A DNA stretch of 64,000 nucleotides, from positions 868,001 to 932,000 of the forward strand of contig NZ_CP121684.1 of assembly GCF_029760935.1 (NCBI RefSeq), given 5' to 3'. Both the position numbers and the translations under genes were made by a program. Shown here piece after piece: positions 18,576 through 28,162 of the stretch (position 1 is its first letter; each line of letters opens with the position of its first letter). Below the pieces are notes generated by a model. It saw nothing but the letters and a program-made list of their open reading frames with translations, ran no database searches and was not told where the DNA came from. The stretch comes from Lysinibacter sp. HNR. GTDB lineage: Bacteria; Actinomycetota; Actinomycetes; Actinomycetales; Microbacteriaceae.

Positions 18576-19918
18576 ATCTAGATAACCCGATTCGTTACCC
18601 CGATAAGACCTCCGTGGAGGTTATGACAAAGCGAAGCTGGTGGCTTGTTTTGTGGGGATTTCTTATACCCGGTTCCGCACAGGTCCTTGCGGGTAACCGT
18701 AAGCTTGGGCGTTTTGGTCTTGTAACCACGATCGTCATGTGGCTGCTTGTTGCGGCGGGCCTCATCACGTTTTTTGTTTCTCAGCAAACCCTCATCAGCC
18801 TGTTTACAATGTCGTGGTCTCTGCTGATTCTTCAAGTTGTGCTGGTTTTTTACGGTGTAGTTTGGTTTGTTTTAGCTCTCAACACCCTCACCCTGGTCAA
18901 ATTTGTTAAGGTTCGTCCTCGGTCGCGTTTTCTTGTAGCCGGAGTTGCGGTTGTTGCTCTTTTTCTCTCCACGGGAGTGAGCGCGTATGCAGCCTATGTC
19001 ACCAATGCCTCCTGGACACTCATCGGCAATGTTTTTGCCGGCGGTGTACGCGAGGAACCGATTGACGGACGCTACAATATCCTTCTCATGGGTGTTGACT
19101 CTGGTGACGATCGTGACGGTATCCGGCCCGACAGCATGACGGTTGTGAGCATCGACGCGGAAACCGGTGAGGCCATTATGGTAGGCATTCCGCGCGATTT
19201 TCAAAGTACGCCCGTCAGCGAAGAGTCACCTTTGAAGGACCTTTATGCCGCCGGTGTCTGTAATACAGATCCCGCAGTGTGTAAGGCAAACGGTATGTTC
19301 AACTACGTGAGTACCTACTATCCGGAGTTCTACCCCGATGCGGAGAAAAATGGTAGTAGTGTGGGCATCGAGGCCACAAAGGATGTTGTTCAGGGTATCA
19401 CCGGAATCGATATACAGTACTACGTACTTGTCGATATGAAGGGCTTTGAGCAGATGATCGACGCCCTTGGGGGGGTAACGATTAACGTTCCTGAGCGGGT
19501 AGCGCTTGTTGGTTCAGAGCATAAGGGTCAGGTTAACGATTGGATTGAAGCGGGAGAGCAGACCCTGAGCGGCAATCACGCCCTCTGGTACGCGCGCTCG
19601 CGTTATCAGGCAAGCGATTGGGAGCGAATGGAGCGTCAGCGGCGACTTCAGATGGCGATTGTTGCACAGTTTACGCCGATGAACGTCTTGACTCGGTTTA
19701 AAGAAATTGCCAGCGCCGGATCGCAACTTATTCAAACCGATATTCCGGAGTCGATGCTTGCATACTTTGTCGATTTGGCGACAAAGACGAAAGAGCTTCC
19801 CATTGAAACCATTGAACTTACGCCGCCAACCGTTGATCCGGATAATCCCGACTACGACTACATCTACAGTCTTATAGCGGAGGCACTAAAACCAGGAGTT
19901 CCGGAGACGTCTCAGTAG
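18572..19918 (+). CDS. LytR-CpsA-Psr (LCP) family wall-polymer ligase
   Basis: A 448-residue membrane protein. About four transmembrane helices occupy residues 1-140 ([68 protein letters not shown]). An extracytoplasmic LCP domain follows (about 165-410), with the pyrophosphate-binding [33 protein letters not shown] and [22 protein letters not shown] enzymes transfer lipid-linked glycopolymers to peptidoglycan or arabinogalactan. The gene stands at the entrance of the glycopolymer locus and is the natural candidate for attaching that polymer to the wall. The multi-helix N-terminus is typical of actinobacterial members. Confidence 0.92.
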   Translation: MNLDNPIRYPDKTSVEVMTKRSWWLVLWGFLIPGSAQVLAGNRKLGRFGLVTTIVMWLLVAAGLITFFVSQQTLISLFTMSWSLLILQVVLVFYGVVWFVLALNTLTLVKFVKVRPRSRFLVAGVAVVALFLSTGVSAYAAYVTNASWTLIGNVFAGGVREEPIDGRYNILLMGVDSGDDRDGIRPDSMTVVSIDAETGEAIMVGIPRDFQSTPVSEESPLKDLYAAGVCNTDPAVCKANGMFNYVSTYYPEFYPDAEKNGSSVGIEATKDVVQGITGIDIQYYVLVDMKGFEQMIDALGGVTINVPERVALVGSEHKGQVNDWIEAGEQTLSGNHALWYARSRYQASDWERMERQRRLQMAIVAQFTPMNVLTRFKEIASAGSQLIQTDIPESMLAYFVDLATKTKELPIETIELTPPTVDPDNPDYDYIYSLIAEALKPGVPETSQ

Positions 19919-19942
19919 TAGGGCGCGGGGTTTGCGGTGTTT

Positions 19943-21079
19943 TTAGAGTTCTGCGTGGAGTTGCCAGATCCGTTCGCCGGTCTCACGCCAGGTGAACGCT
20001 TTGGCTCGATCTGTTCCGAGTGTGGACAGTCTGTCACGAACGGTGGAGTCTCCCACCACTCGGGCGATCTCGGTGGCGTAGGCATCAACGTAATCGTCTG
20101 AGTTGAGAGTCGCGTCAACAGCCACCCCTGCACCGTCTGCAAGCTCGGTGTGGAGCGCGGAGGAGGAGTGAATAACGGGGGTACCCAAGCTAAATGCGGT
20201 GAGTATTTGTGAGTCGTATCGGTCACTCGTGCCGGGGGAGACGTAGGCTTTGGCTCCGGAAAAGGCCGTGCGCACCTGTTCTCCCGGGGAAGACTGTAGC
20301 AGGCGTACCCGGGTCTGATCAACGGTGTGCTGCTCAAGCAACGCGGTAAACTTGGTTGTGTCTATAGCGGAGTCGCTCACCACCACCAGGCTGAGCTCGG
20401 CCAGCTCGGGACGGGTGAGCGCCCGAACAATTGTGGAGAGGTCACTTGCTGAACCGAGATTTCCGTACGCCACAATGTAGTCCACGGGAAGATCCGGCGT
20501 GATCGGATTTTTGTCGGAGGTTGAGGCGTTAACAACTCGTGTGGGAGCACTCTCCCCGATTACGCGGACCCTGTCGCCGAAATTTGCGTACTGGGAGAGG
20601 TTCTCCGCAACGGTATGGGAGGGGACAACCACGGCATCAGCGTGCTTAAGCGCACGCTTTATCATTCCTTTAAACCAGAGAGAAAGTCCGGGAGAACAGC
20701 TGTCCGGGTGCGTCCACGGTGTGGTATCGCTAATGCTGACGGTGGTTTGTACCCCGTCGTTAACCCCGTCGTGGCGACGTAGAGGGGCAAGCATGCTGGG
20801 TGCGTGAACCAGCCCCTCGTGTGCACCTCCTGTTATTCCTACTGACCAGGAACGTGCCGTAGCCGCTCGATCACGTGGAAGTAGGATAACGGATGCCTGG
20901 GGGCAGAAGGACTCGTAGAAGGAGATCTCAGCGTTAAGGCCCTTCGGGAGGATAAGCTCAACCTGGCAATTTTTCGGGGTGGTAGCCACCAGGCTACGCG
21001 ACACATCGTGAATGTGATCGCTGAGGTCTATGGATGCGGACGGCCACAGACCCTCGGCAACTATTGTGAGTGTTGTCAT
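19943..21079 (-). CDS. GT-B (GT4-like) glycosyltransferase
   Basis: A 378-residue glycosyltransferase using ATG 21079, which overlaps the rmlD stop by 4 bases. Residues upstream in the open frame are not protein-like. The N-half includes ADAVVVPSHTVAENLSQY, and the C-terminal nucleotide-sugar domain has YIVAYGNLGSASDLSTIVRA, AYVSPGTSDRYDSQILTAFSLGTPVIHSS (the E-x7-E-like region) and AVDATLNSDDYVDA, as in GT4 enzymes. Sugar donor and acceptor are not known. Its operon with rmlD and rmlB makes dTDP-rhamnose use likely. Confidence 0.82.
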   Translation of the reverse strand: MTTLTIVAEGLWPSASIDLSDHIHDVSRSLVATTPKNCQVELILPKGLNAEISFYESFCPQASVILLPRDRAATARSWSVGITGGAHEGLVHAPSMLAPLRRHDGVNDGVQTTVSISDTTPWTHPDSCSPGLSLWFKGMIKRALKHADAVVVPSHTVAENLSQYANFGDRVRVIGESAPTRVVNASTSDKNPITPDLPVDYIVAYGNLGSASDLSTIVRALTRPELAELSLVVVSDSAIDTTKFTALLEQHTVDQTRVRLLQSSPGEQVRTAFSGAKAYVSPGTSDRYDSQILTAFSLGTPVIHSSSALHTELADGAGVAVDATLNSDDYVDAYATEIARVVGDSTVRDRLSTLGTDRAKAFTWRETGERIWQLHAEL

Positions 21080-21945
21080 TGTTCTTTGGATGGGGTGAGG
21101 GTGAACGTGTCGGCTTCGAAGGCCGCGTGCAGCGCTTCCCGCCATGGACGCATCGGTGGTAGGCCAGCCGCTACCCAGGCGTCATGCCCAAGCACCGAGT
21201 AGCTTGGTCTGGGAGCCGGTCGAACAAACGAGGCGCTATCTGTGGGATGGACCCGTGCCGGATCTAGCCCCGCCTCCGAGAGTACGGCTTGCGCGAATCC
21301 TCGCCAGCTTGTCTTACCGGAGTTGGTGCCGTGATAAATCCCGGGGGCGGCATCCGAATCGATCAGTAGGGCGATCTGAGAAGCCAGGTCACGGGTCCAG
21401 GTAGGCTGACCAAACTGGTCGTCAACAACGGTAAACGTGTCGAGTTTTGCCGCGAGGTTGAGCATCGTCTGGGCAAAATTAGCACCGTTTTGGCCATATA
21501 GCCACGCGGTGCGAACGATATAGGATCCGTCAGGGTGCTCGGTAAGGACGCCTTTTTCTCCAGCGGCTTTTGTGCGACCGTATGCGGAGATTGGTGCGTG
21601 AGGAGTGTTTTCGGCATAGGGTGTGGTTGCCGAACCATCAAATACATAGTCGGTTGATATCTGCACCAGCTTAGCCCCCGAAAGCCGTGTTGCCCGTGCA
21701 AGATTTGTAGGCCCGGTTCCGTTGATCAATAATGCCGCGTCTTCATCCGTCTCGGCGTTGTCAACTGCGGTATAGGCGGCCGCATTGATCACAGCGTCAT
21801 AGTCGTTGACAGCAGACCGTACCGCAGCCTCGTTGGTGATATCAAGATCACCACGTCCAAACGCAGTAACGTCGTGTTCTATGAGAACGCGCTGCAGGTC
21901 TTCTCCCAGCATGCCGTGGGCACCCGTAATGAGGATTCGTGCCAT
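21076..21945 (-). CDS. rmlD: dTDP-4-dehydrorhamnose reductase RmlD
   Basis: A 289-residue SDR enzyme, the last step of dTDP-L-rhamnose synthesis. The start is ATG 21945 (MARILITGAHGMLGEDL), giving the Rossmann glycine motif at the N-terminus; longer versions of the frame add unrelated residues. Other motifs are STDYVFDGSA, the catalytic YGRTKAAGE and RTAWLYG. It lies 4 bases after rmlB and overlaps the glycosyltransferase by ATGA. Confidence 0.95.
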   Translation of the reverse strand: MARILITGAHGMLGEDLQRVLIEHDVTAFGRGDLDITNEAAVRSAVNDYDAVINAAAYTAVDNAETDEDAALLINGTGPTNLARATRLSGAKLVQISTDYVFDGSATTPYAENTPHAPISAYGRTKAAGEKGVLTEHPDGSYIVRTAWLYGQNGANFAQTMLNLAAKLDTFTVVDDQFGQPTWTRDLASQIALLIDSDAAPGIYHGTNSGKTSWRGFAQAVLSEAGLDPARVHPTDSASFVRPAPRPSYSVLGHDAWVAAGLPPMRPWREALHAAFEADTFTLTPSKEQ

Positions 21946-21949
21946 GGGC

Positions 21950-22936
21950 TTAGTCCAGGGCAGCGCGGGCCTTGAGCGGCTCCCACCAGGCCCGGTTATC
22001 GCGGTACCACTGCACCACATCGGCAAGGCCCTTTTCAAAAGGAACAAGCGGCTCGTAGCCGAGTTCAGCCTGAATCTTGCTGATGTCTACCGAGTAGCGT
22101 AGGTCGTGGCCGAGGCGGTCTGCAACGCGGTCTACGTAGCTCCAATCCTTTTCCGTTGCATCAAGCAGGAGTTGCGTGAGCTGCTTATTGGTGAGTTCTG
22201 TTCCTCCGCCAATGTTGTAAATCTCGCCCGCACGGCCACGGGTAACCACCATGGCGATACCCCGGGTGTGGTCATCAACGTGTAGCCAATCACGAATATT
22301 ATTGCCCTCGCCGTAGAGGGGAACGTGCTTATCATCAATGAGGTTGGTCACAAAGAGGGGGATAACTTTTTCGGGAAAGTGGAAGGGGCCGTAGTTGTTG
22401 GAACAGCGAGTGATCGATAGATTGAGCCCGTGGGTACGGTAGTAGCTCCGGGCGAGCAAATCGCTTCCCGCCTTTGACGCGGAGTACGGTGAATTGGGTT
22501 CAAGTGGCCAATCTTCCGACCATGATCCCTCGGCGATTGATCCGTACACCTCGTCGGTGGAGACGTGCACAAAACGTTTCACCCCGTTGCGGAGCGAGGC
22601 GTCGAGTAACTGCTGGGTGCCCAGCACATTTGTTTCAACAAAAATAGTGCTGTCCCGAACGGAGCGGTCAACGTGGCTCTCTGCGGCGAAGTGGACAACC
22701 GTGTCAATTTCGGGAAGGAGCTGGTCGAGCAGGGCACCGTCGCGAATATCACCCTTGACAAACCTGTATCGGGGAGAGGAAGCTACCGAGGTGAGATTTT
22801 CAAGGTTTCCGGAATAGGTGAGGGCGTCAAGCACGACAACGTTCGAACCCTCAAGACCGGGATAGGCATCTTCGAGAGTGCGTCGCACAAAGTTGGATCC
22901 GATAAACCCAGCTCCACCAGTTACGAGTATCTTCAT
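21950..22936 (-). CDS. rmlB: dTDP-glucose 4,6-dehydratase RmlB
   Basis: A 328-residue extended SDR enzyme that makes dTDP-4-keto-6-deoxyglucose. ATG 22936 has AAGAAGGACG upstream and opens with MKILVTGGAGFIGSNFVRR. It shows VHFAAESHVDRS, HVSTDEVYGS, catalytic YSASKAGSD and NNYGPFHFPEKVIPLF, all standard for RmlB. Its product feeds rhamnose (RmlC/RmlD) and very likely also the 3-amino-3,6-dideoxyhexose branch encoded at 28.2-31.6 kb. Confidence 0.97.
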   Translation of the reverse strand: MKILVTGGAGFIGSNFVRRTLEDAYPGLEGSNVVVLDALTYSGNLENLTSVASSPRYRFVKGDIRDGALLDQLLPEIDTVVHFAAESHVDRSVRDSTIFVETNVLGTQQLLDASLRNGVKRFVHVSTDEVYGSIAEGSWSEDWPLEPNSPYSASKAGSDLLARSYYRTHGLNLSITRCSNNYGPFHFPEKVIPLFVTNLIDDKHVPLYGEGNNIRDWLHVDDHTRGIAMVVTRGRAGEIYNIGGGTELTNKQLTQLLLDATEKDWSYVDRVADRLGHDLRYSVDISKIQAELGYEPLVPFEKGLADVVQWYRDNRAWWEPLKARAALD

Positions 22937-23046
22937 TGCGTCCTTCTTGTTCCGTAGGCTAAAGTACAAAGCTCATTCTAGCGACACACGGGTCAAAGAT
23001 AACTGTAAACGCGCTTGTGTCCGTAGGAATTCTTGAAAGTGTGGGA

Positions 23047-23925
23047 CTAACCGGTTTTTCTTTTGGTGAGGTTTCCGCGAACCCAGAGGCCCACCTTGAG
23101 GGCCGCTCTCAGAGGCCAAAGGAGGGGACCCGAATATTTTTTTGAGAGAAAACGTGCGGCGCTTTGGTGGTGTACTCGGAGCATGTATGAGCTGTCCCCC
23201 TGGGTAGAGTGGGCGCCCGTATGTGTGGCGGTGGCTGCGGGCTCGTATATATTTTTATAGCCTGCCAACCCTGTTCTGTACCCGAGGTCAACATCTTCAA
23301 AATACATGAAATAACCTTCATCAAAGCCGTCAAGTTCATCGAATATAGACTTGCGGATAAGTACGCACGCACCGGAAAGCCAGCCTGTTTCGCGTGCCGA
23401 ATCTTCTTCGGATTCGTTATGATACTTGCTGCTCCACGGGTTTTTTTCCCAGATATTGGCAAAAAGGGCGTGGCCAATCCCTACCCGAAGCGAGGGAATA
23501 ACTCGGGCCGAAGGGTAAACGCTCCCGTCGGGTTCAAGTATTTGAGGCCCTACGCAGGCGATCTGAGGGTCGCTTAAGGCGCGACGAAGCATGGTTTTTA
23601 CGGCGTCAAGAGAGATTACGAGATCCGGGTTGCAGGCTAAGATCCAGCGTGCCGTTGTGCCGTATGCGGCGACGGCACGATTAATAGCTGCACCGTATCC
23701 GGGGTTTTCGGGGAGGGGCAGGTAAGCGCAGTCGAAGGTTGCGGCTAGGCTTTCTACCGAATCGGAGTTGGGCTTGTTGTCAGCTACAGCGACCCGAAGC
23801 CCCGGTAGGCTATCCTCACGAAGTGCGCTGAGGAATGGTTTGAGTACATCCCCCGAGCCATAACTCACGGTTACGACCAGAATGTCGCTCAGGTCTACCG
23901 GTTCAGGAAAATTTTTCTGAGACAT
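23047..23925 (-). CDS. GT2 glycosyltransferase, WbbL-like (probable rhamnosyltransferase)
   Basis: A 292-residue GT-A enzyme starting at ATG 23925. It has the family 2 motifs ILVVTVSYGSGDVLKPFL, VAVADNKPNSDS, ENPGYGAAINRAV, ACNPDLVIS (the DXD-equivalent) and GFDEGYFMYFEDVDLGYR (catalytic ED pair). WbbL-type proteins add L-rhamnose to lipid-linked GlcNAc-PP-undecaprenol at the start of wall polysaccharides. Placement beside rmlB, rmlD and rmlC supports that role, but the acceptor is inferred. Confidence 0.82.
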   Translation of the reverse strand: MSQKNFPEPVDLSDILVVTVSYGSGDVLKPFLSALREDSLPGLRVAVADNKPNSDSVESLAATFDCAYLPLPENPGYGAAINRAVAAYGTTARWILACNPDLVISLDAVKTMLRRALSDPQIACVGPQILEPDGSVYPSARVIPSLRVGIGHALFANIWEKNPWSSKYHNESEEDSARETGWLSGACVLIRKSIFDELDGFDEGYFMYFEDVDLGYRTGLAGYKNIYEPAATATHTGAHSTQGDSSYMLRVHHQSAARFLSKKYSGPLLWPLRAALKVGLWVRGNLTKRKTG

Positions 23926-23998
23926 TACGTTTCCATCTTAGGGGGCTTTGAACTCTACATACTAACCCCGTGATTTTTCCGTAACCCGACCGTGTGAC

Positions 23999-24026
23999 TT
24001 GTGAAGAGACGGGTGTGGCCTACTAT
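23999..24026 (+). promoter_or_regulatory. Candidate sigma-A-type promoter for a leaderless rmlC mRNA
   Basis: TTGTGA (23999-24004) and TACTAT (24021-24026), 16 bases apart. The expected transcription start near 24032 falls on the ATG/GTG pair at 24030 and 24033, and no Shine-Dalgarno precedes them. Confidence 0.45.
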
Positions 24027-24029
24027 TGA

Positions 24030-24650
24030 ATGGTGGATATTCGTGAACTTAACATACCTCACTCGTACGAGATCATCCCAAAACAGTTTCCTGATGATCG
24101 GGGAGTCTTCCTCGAATGGTATCGCAGCGACAAGCTCGCAGAGGCTGTAGGGCACCCGCTTCACCTCGCTCAGGCTAACGTCTCTGTCTCAAAAAGAGGA
24201 ACAGTGCGCGGAATTCATTTCGCGGACATCGCACCGAGCCAGGCAAAATATGTTACGGCGGTGCACGGAGCTGTTCTTGATTTTGTTATTGATATTAGGG
24301 TTGGCTCACCCACCTTTGGTCAGTGGGACTCGGTCTTGCTTGACGACACGGATCGTCGTGCAATCTATATAGCTGAGGGACTGGGTCATGCGTTCGTTGC
24401 ACTCACAGAAAATGCAACCGTGAGCTATTTAGTTTCTGCACCGTTTAACGCTGAGCGCGAGCATGGAATTAACCCCCTTGATAGTGAGGTTGGATTGGCG
24501 TTTCCGAAGGAAGCGGGAGAGCTGCTGCTCTCACCAAAAGACACCGAGGCGCCCAGCCTTGCAGACCTGGCGAGTGCGGGTCTTCTGCCCACTTGGGAGC
24601 AGGCTATAGCTTTTTACTCTGAACTTAACGCTGAAGGAGGCGTGCGATGA
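24030..24650 (+). CDS. rmlC: dTDP-4-dehydrorhamnose 3,5-epimerase RmlC
   Basis: A 206-residue cupin enzyme of dTDP-L-rhamnose synthesis. Motifs are [25 protein letters not shown] (catalytic His), [19 protein letters not shown] and [13 protein letters not shown]. Start may be ATG 24030 or GTG 24033; both fit a leaderless message. It is divergent from the WbbL-like gene and overlaps rmlA by ATGA. Confidence 0.95.
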   Translation: MVDIRELNIPHSYEIIPKQFPDDRGVFLEWYRSDKLAEAVGHPLHLAQANVSVSKRGTVRGIHFADIAPSQAKYVTAVHGAVLDFVIDIRVGSPTFGQWDSVLLDDTDRRAIYIAEGLGHAFVALTENATVSYLVSAPFNAEREHGINPLDSEVGLAFPKEAGELLLSPKDTEAPSLADLASAGLLPTWEQAIAFYSELNAEGGVR

Positions 24651-25516
24651 AGGGCATTATTCTTGCGGGTGGCTCAGGAACCCGACTGTGGCCGATTACA
24701 AAGGGTATCTCGAAGCAATTGATGCCTATTTACGACAAACCGATGATCTATTACCCCCTATCAACCTTGATGATGGCTGATATTAATGAAGTACTGATCA
24801 TCACGACACCGGAGTATAACGATCAGTTCAGGGCTCTTTTAGGTGACGGATCACATCTTGGCCTCACCATTGAATACGCGGTACAGCCTTCACCTGACGG
24901 TTTAGCGCAGGCGTTTATCATCGGTGAGGAGTTCATTGGTGATGATAGTGTTGCCCTGGTTTTGGGAGATAATATCTTTCATGGAACCGGGCTCGGGTCT
25001 AATCTGCGTAGACACGGTGAGATTGAGGGTGCCCTTATCTTTGCCTATCACGTGAGTAATCCTACCGCCTACGGCGTGGTTGAGTTCGATGAGAATTTGA
25101 AGGCGCGGTCTATCGAGGAAAAACCCGCCGTTCCCAAGAGCAGTTATGCTGTTCCTGGCCTCTACTTTTACGACAACTCGGTGGTAGAGATTGCCAAAAC
25201 TATTGAGCCCAGTGCTCGCGGAGAACTAGAGATCTCGACAGTTAATGAGCGTTATCTTGAACGGGGCGCTCTGCAAGTGCATGTTCTTGACCGGGGAACC
25301 GCCTGGCTTGATACCGGCACATTTGAATCAATGATGCAGGCCTCCGAGTACGTTCGTGTTATTGAGGATCGCCAGGGGTTTAAAGTCGGTTGCATTGAAG
25401 AGATTGCCTGGCGGGCCGGCTGGATCTCCGATGCTCAACTAAGCGCGCTGGCCTCACCCCTTAAAAAAAGTGGTTATGGACGATACCTGGCCCAGTTGTT
25501 AGAGGGGGGCAGCTAG
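24647..25516 (+). CDS. rmlA: Glucose-1-phosphate thymidylyltransferase RmlA
   Basis: A 289-residue nucleotidyltransferase that makes dTDP-glucose, the precursor for both the rhamnose and the aminosugar branches. It has the signature [46 protein letters not shown] and [16 protein letters not shown]. Full length, coupled to rmlC by a 4-base overlap. A decayed relative of its C-terminal part lies at 33.9-34.06 kb in the same orientation. Confidence 0.97.
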   Translation: MKGIILAGGSGTRLWPITKGISKQLMPIYDKPMIYYPLSTLMMADINEVLIITTPEYNDQFRALLGDGSHLGLTIEYAVQPSPDGLAQAFIIGEEFIGDDSVALVLGDNIFHGTGLGSNLRRHGEIEGALIFAYHVSNPTAYGVVEFDENLKARSIEEKPAVPKSSYAVPGLYFYDNSVVEIAKTIEPSARGELEISTVNERYLERGALQVHVLDRGTAWLDTGTFESMMQASEYVRVIEDRQGFKVGCIEEIAWRAGWISDAQLSALASPLKKSGYGRYLAQLLEGGS

Positions 25517-25996
25517 GCGAGTAAGACGGCAGAATCGACCCTGATCAGGTCTGCGGGGGCACACCTCCTGCGGCTTCAGATCTCTCCACTGAATTATCCG
25601 GCGATCCGTCTCCCGAAAAATTCCTGTAAAACGGAGATATTTTTTCAGATTAGGAGCAACCATCTGTTAGCAGGACAGCCCGATTGAATTGGGAGGGAGG
25701 GCAAAAGCCGTTGTAATTCCTAAGGTTTCTACAGTTTGCAATATTGCTGCTTTCGGGTTATTCAAGGCATAGATCAGGATATTTGGGATAACATCATGAT
25801 GTAAGAACCATTGAAATTGGTTAAGTAGGATTAGACCGTTCAGACTAATATTACGGAAGCTTCACTGAGCTTCTATCTGTAATACCGTGGTTGAAAACGT
25901 GCCTGACAGGGATGTTTGGAGTGTGCGTGAGTATCTCTTGGCACAGACTAAGAAGTTCCCCCGCGAATGATGTCACACGTGACGTGAAAGGAAGAT
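25517..25996. other. 480-base intergenic region with no gene recognised
   Basis: No supported coding frame, RNA gene or clear terminator was found. A 7-bp hairpin with wobble pairs (around 25552-25570) lies after rmlA but lacks a T-run. The last 30 bases hold a GTCACACGTGAC dyad-like element and the Shine-Dalgarno GAAAGGAAG of the next gene. The promoter of that gene is probably here. Confidence 0.5.
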
Positions 25997-28057
25997 GTGT
26001 CTGTGGTGAAACAGGGCAAGAAGGGGGTGGTTGAGCGTTATCGTCAGCTAGTAGAGCCACAAGAGAACGGATTGCCACAGAGACGGGTTATTGCTTATCC
26101 TCTTCTGTTTCTCGCCGCTCTCTTTCTGGTTTTTGTTGGCTTAGGTGTGACTGGCAGTTCCACCGGAATGCTTAACCAATTTTTTTCGAACTCTTCCGAT
26201 GATCGGTTGATCCTGGGTGAACCACAGGCTATTCGAAGCGACGAATGGTCTGTGCAGACCTCCTGGACCATTTCGCAGGTTGAGCAGGGCCTCCCGTCTG
26301 TTAACCAGATTTTTCCCGGGGGAATGGATGCGACGGTGCAGCATGACTTACCCTCAGCGGACTGGTCGGTTGCTTTCAGACCTCACCTTTTGGGGTTTCT
26401 GTTTCTTCCCTTAGATAACGCAATGGCCTTCAAATGGTGGCTTCCTGGTTTTGGCATGATCGCTGCCGCTTATCTTTTCTTTATTGGTATTATGCCACGG
26501 CGCCCCTTAGCGTCTTCTGCGCTAGCTACGGGCTTATTTTTTGCGCCATTTGTGCAGTGGTGGTATCTTTCCGTCACAACGTGGGCCATAGCCTGGGCGT
26601 TCTTAGTAATGGCCGCTGTGCTCTGGGCGGTAAAGGGCGCCTCTGTGGGGGCACGAGTGACCTTAGCGATTTTGGCAGGTTATATAACGGTAACCCTGGG
26701 GACGGGAATTTATGTCCCATTTATCTTAGCCGGTGTTTTTCCTGCGCTTGCATTCAGTGTGGGCTATACGCTTGACAAATCGAGTAACAGGTTCCAGCCG
26801 TTCATCCGGAAGAGGTTCCATTCCCTCCTACCGCTGCTGATCTCAGGAGTGGCAGGAGTGGGCGTGCTCGGGATTTGGTTGCTCACTCGGTGGTCAACAA
26901 TTCAGGGGTTCATGAACACTGTTTACCCTGGCGAACGGCTTACTCCTACCGGTGCTATGGAAATAAGCCAATGGATGGCTCTTTTGGCTGCCCCGTTTAA
27001 TTATGGTCTGCAGGAAGAACAAAATGGCTCACTTGGTGCAAACGCAGCGGAAGCATCGACCCTTTTTATCAACGGGTTATTTCTTCTGATTCCGCTTATC
27101 TGGATTGCTGTGCGTCGGTTTCGTTGTTCGCGAGAGATTGATGCCGTTACCCTGTCAATGTCAATTCTGATGATTGTTTGTCTCTTGTTTCTTGCTGTGC
27201 CGGGGTGGGACCCGATTGCGCACTTGCTTTTCTTGGATAGATTCACCCCCGAGCGGATGTACCTGCTTTTTGGGATAGTAAGCATTATGCTCATGGCTAT
27301 TTTAGCGATGAGAGTTGAAGAACTCCGTCAGGAAAAAGCAAGAAAACTGAAACTTATTTTTCCTGCTCTCTGTGCTACGTTGGTCGCGGGATTGTCTCTC
27401 TCCACAGTTGCTCTGTGGCTTCGTTTGCATAAATCGATAATTATCAGCCCAAAACTTTTCGGTTTTGACTCCTTCGTCACGCTTGCGGTTTTATGTGTGT
27501 TATTTCTCGCTGTCGTCTGGCTGAGTAGTGTGGGTCGTATAACCTGGGGTGCTACTATTTTCTTGGTCATGTCTTTTATCACAACTCTGGGTGTTAACCC
27601 CCTCTACCGTGGTGTTTATAGCTTGACCGATACTCCATTGCTTCAGACGATGCGGGAAGTGCAGGGTGATTCCGATGGTCGCTGGGTAGGGGTGGATGCG
27701 AGCACACCGATAAACGTCGCGCTCGTTCAATCTGGCTTGCCCGGATACAACGGATTTCAAAGTGCGCCCGCACCAGAAATGTGGGATCAGATTGATCCAG
27801 AAAAGCAGTACGAGTATGCCTGGAATAGACTAGCCAATGTGTCGTGGGTTGTGGGGGAAGGTGAGCCCTCCGTGACAAACCCTCACGCGGATCAGATCCG
27901 GGTAACCTTTGACTCCTGTTCAAGTTTTGCGCAAGAGAATGTCTCCTTTGTGCTTAGCGAATCAGAGTTGGAGCAGAGCTGTGTGCGACTGGTAGACACT
28001 GTTCAGGCAGGTCCCTCAACTTTTCGTATTTATCGAACGGTTGAACAGCCGCAGTAA
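25997..28057 (+). CDS. Large polytopic membrane protein, GT-C-like (unassigned)
   Basis: A 686-residue integral membrane protein with about 12 hydrophobic segments. GTG 25997, 26003 and 26006 are all possible starts; GAAAGGAAG (25986-25994) best suits 26003. A cytoplasmic N-tail leads into one helix (VIAYPLLFLAALFLVFVGLG), then an external loop with LGEPQAIRSDEWSVQTSW and DATVQHDLPSADWSVAFRPH, then the helical core. The first-loop acidic residues (SDEW) recall GT-C glycosyltransferases. Similar proteins occur in actinobacterial polysaccharide loci without a proven function. The C-terminal ~130 residues look extracytoplasmic. It could transfer a lipid-linked sugar outside the membrane. Confidence 0.75.
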   Translation: MSVVKQGKKGVVERYRQLVEPQENGLPQRRVIAYPLLFLAALFLVFVGLGVTGSSTGMLNQFFSNSSDDRLILGEPQAIRSDEWSVQTSWTISQVEQGLPSVNQIFPGGMDATVQHDLPSADWSVAFRPHLLGFLFLPLDNAMAFKWWLPGFGMIAAAYLFFIGIMPRRPLASSALATGLFFAPFVQWWYLSVTTWAIAWAFLVMAAVLWAVKGASVGARVTLAILAGYITVTLGTGIYVPFILAGVFPALAFSVGYTLDKSSNRFQPFIRKRFHSLLPLLISGVAGVGVLGIWLLTRWSTIQGFMNTVYPGERLTPTGAMEISQWMALLAAPFNYGLQEEQNGSLGANAAEASTLFINGLFLLIPLIWIAVRRFRCSREIDAVTLSMSILMIVCLLFLAVPGWDPIAHLLFLDRFTPERMYLLFGIVSIMLMAILAMRVEELRQEKARKLKLIFPALCATLVAGLSLSTVALWLRLHKSIIISPKLFGFDSFVTLAVLCVLFLAVVWLSSVGRITWGATIFLVMSFITTLGVNPLYRGVYSLTDTPLLQTMREVQGDSDGRWVGVDASTPINVALVQSGLPGYNGFQSAPAPEMWDQIDPEKQYEYAWNRLANVSWVVGEGEPSVTNPHADQIRVTFDSCSSFAQENVSFVLSESELEQSCVRLVDTVQAGPSTFRIYRTVEQPQ

Positions 28058-28068
28058 GCTACTCAGGT

Positions 28069-28104
28069 TTGGGTCTGATGCTCCTAAATATGTATCAGAT
28101 CCAA
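28069..28104. terminator. Probable bidirectional terminator between convergent genes
   Basis: TTGGGTCTGAT (28069-28079) pairs with ATCAGATCCAA (28094-28104), 11 bp with one G-T pair and a 14-base loop. It lies between the stops at 28057 and 28163. T-tracts are short. Confidence 0.55.
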
Positions 28105-28162
28105 GTTATCTTCTTCCTCTAGATGTTACTTGTTCAGGTGTCAGAGTTCGAAAACTGTGGAA

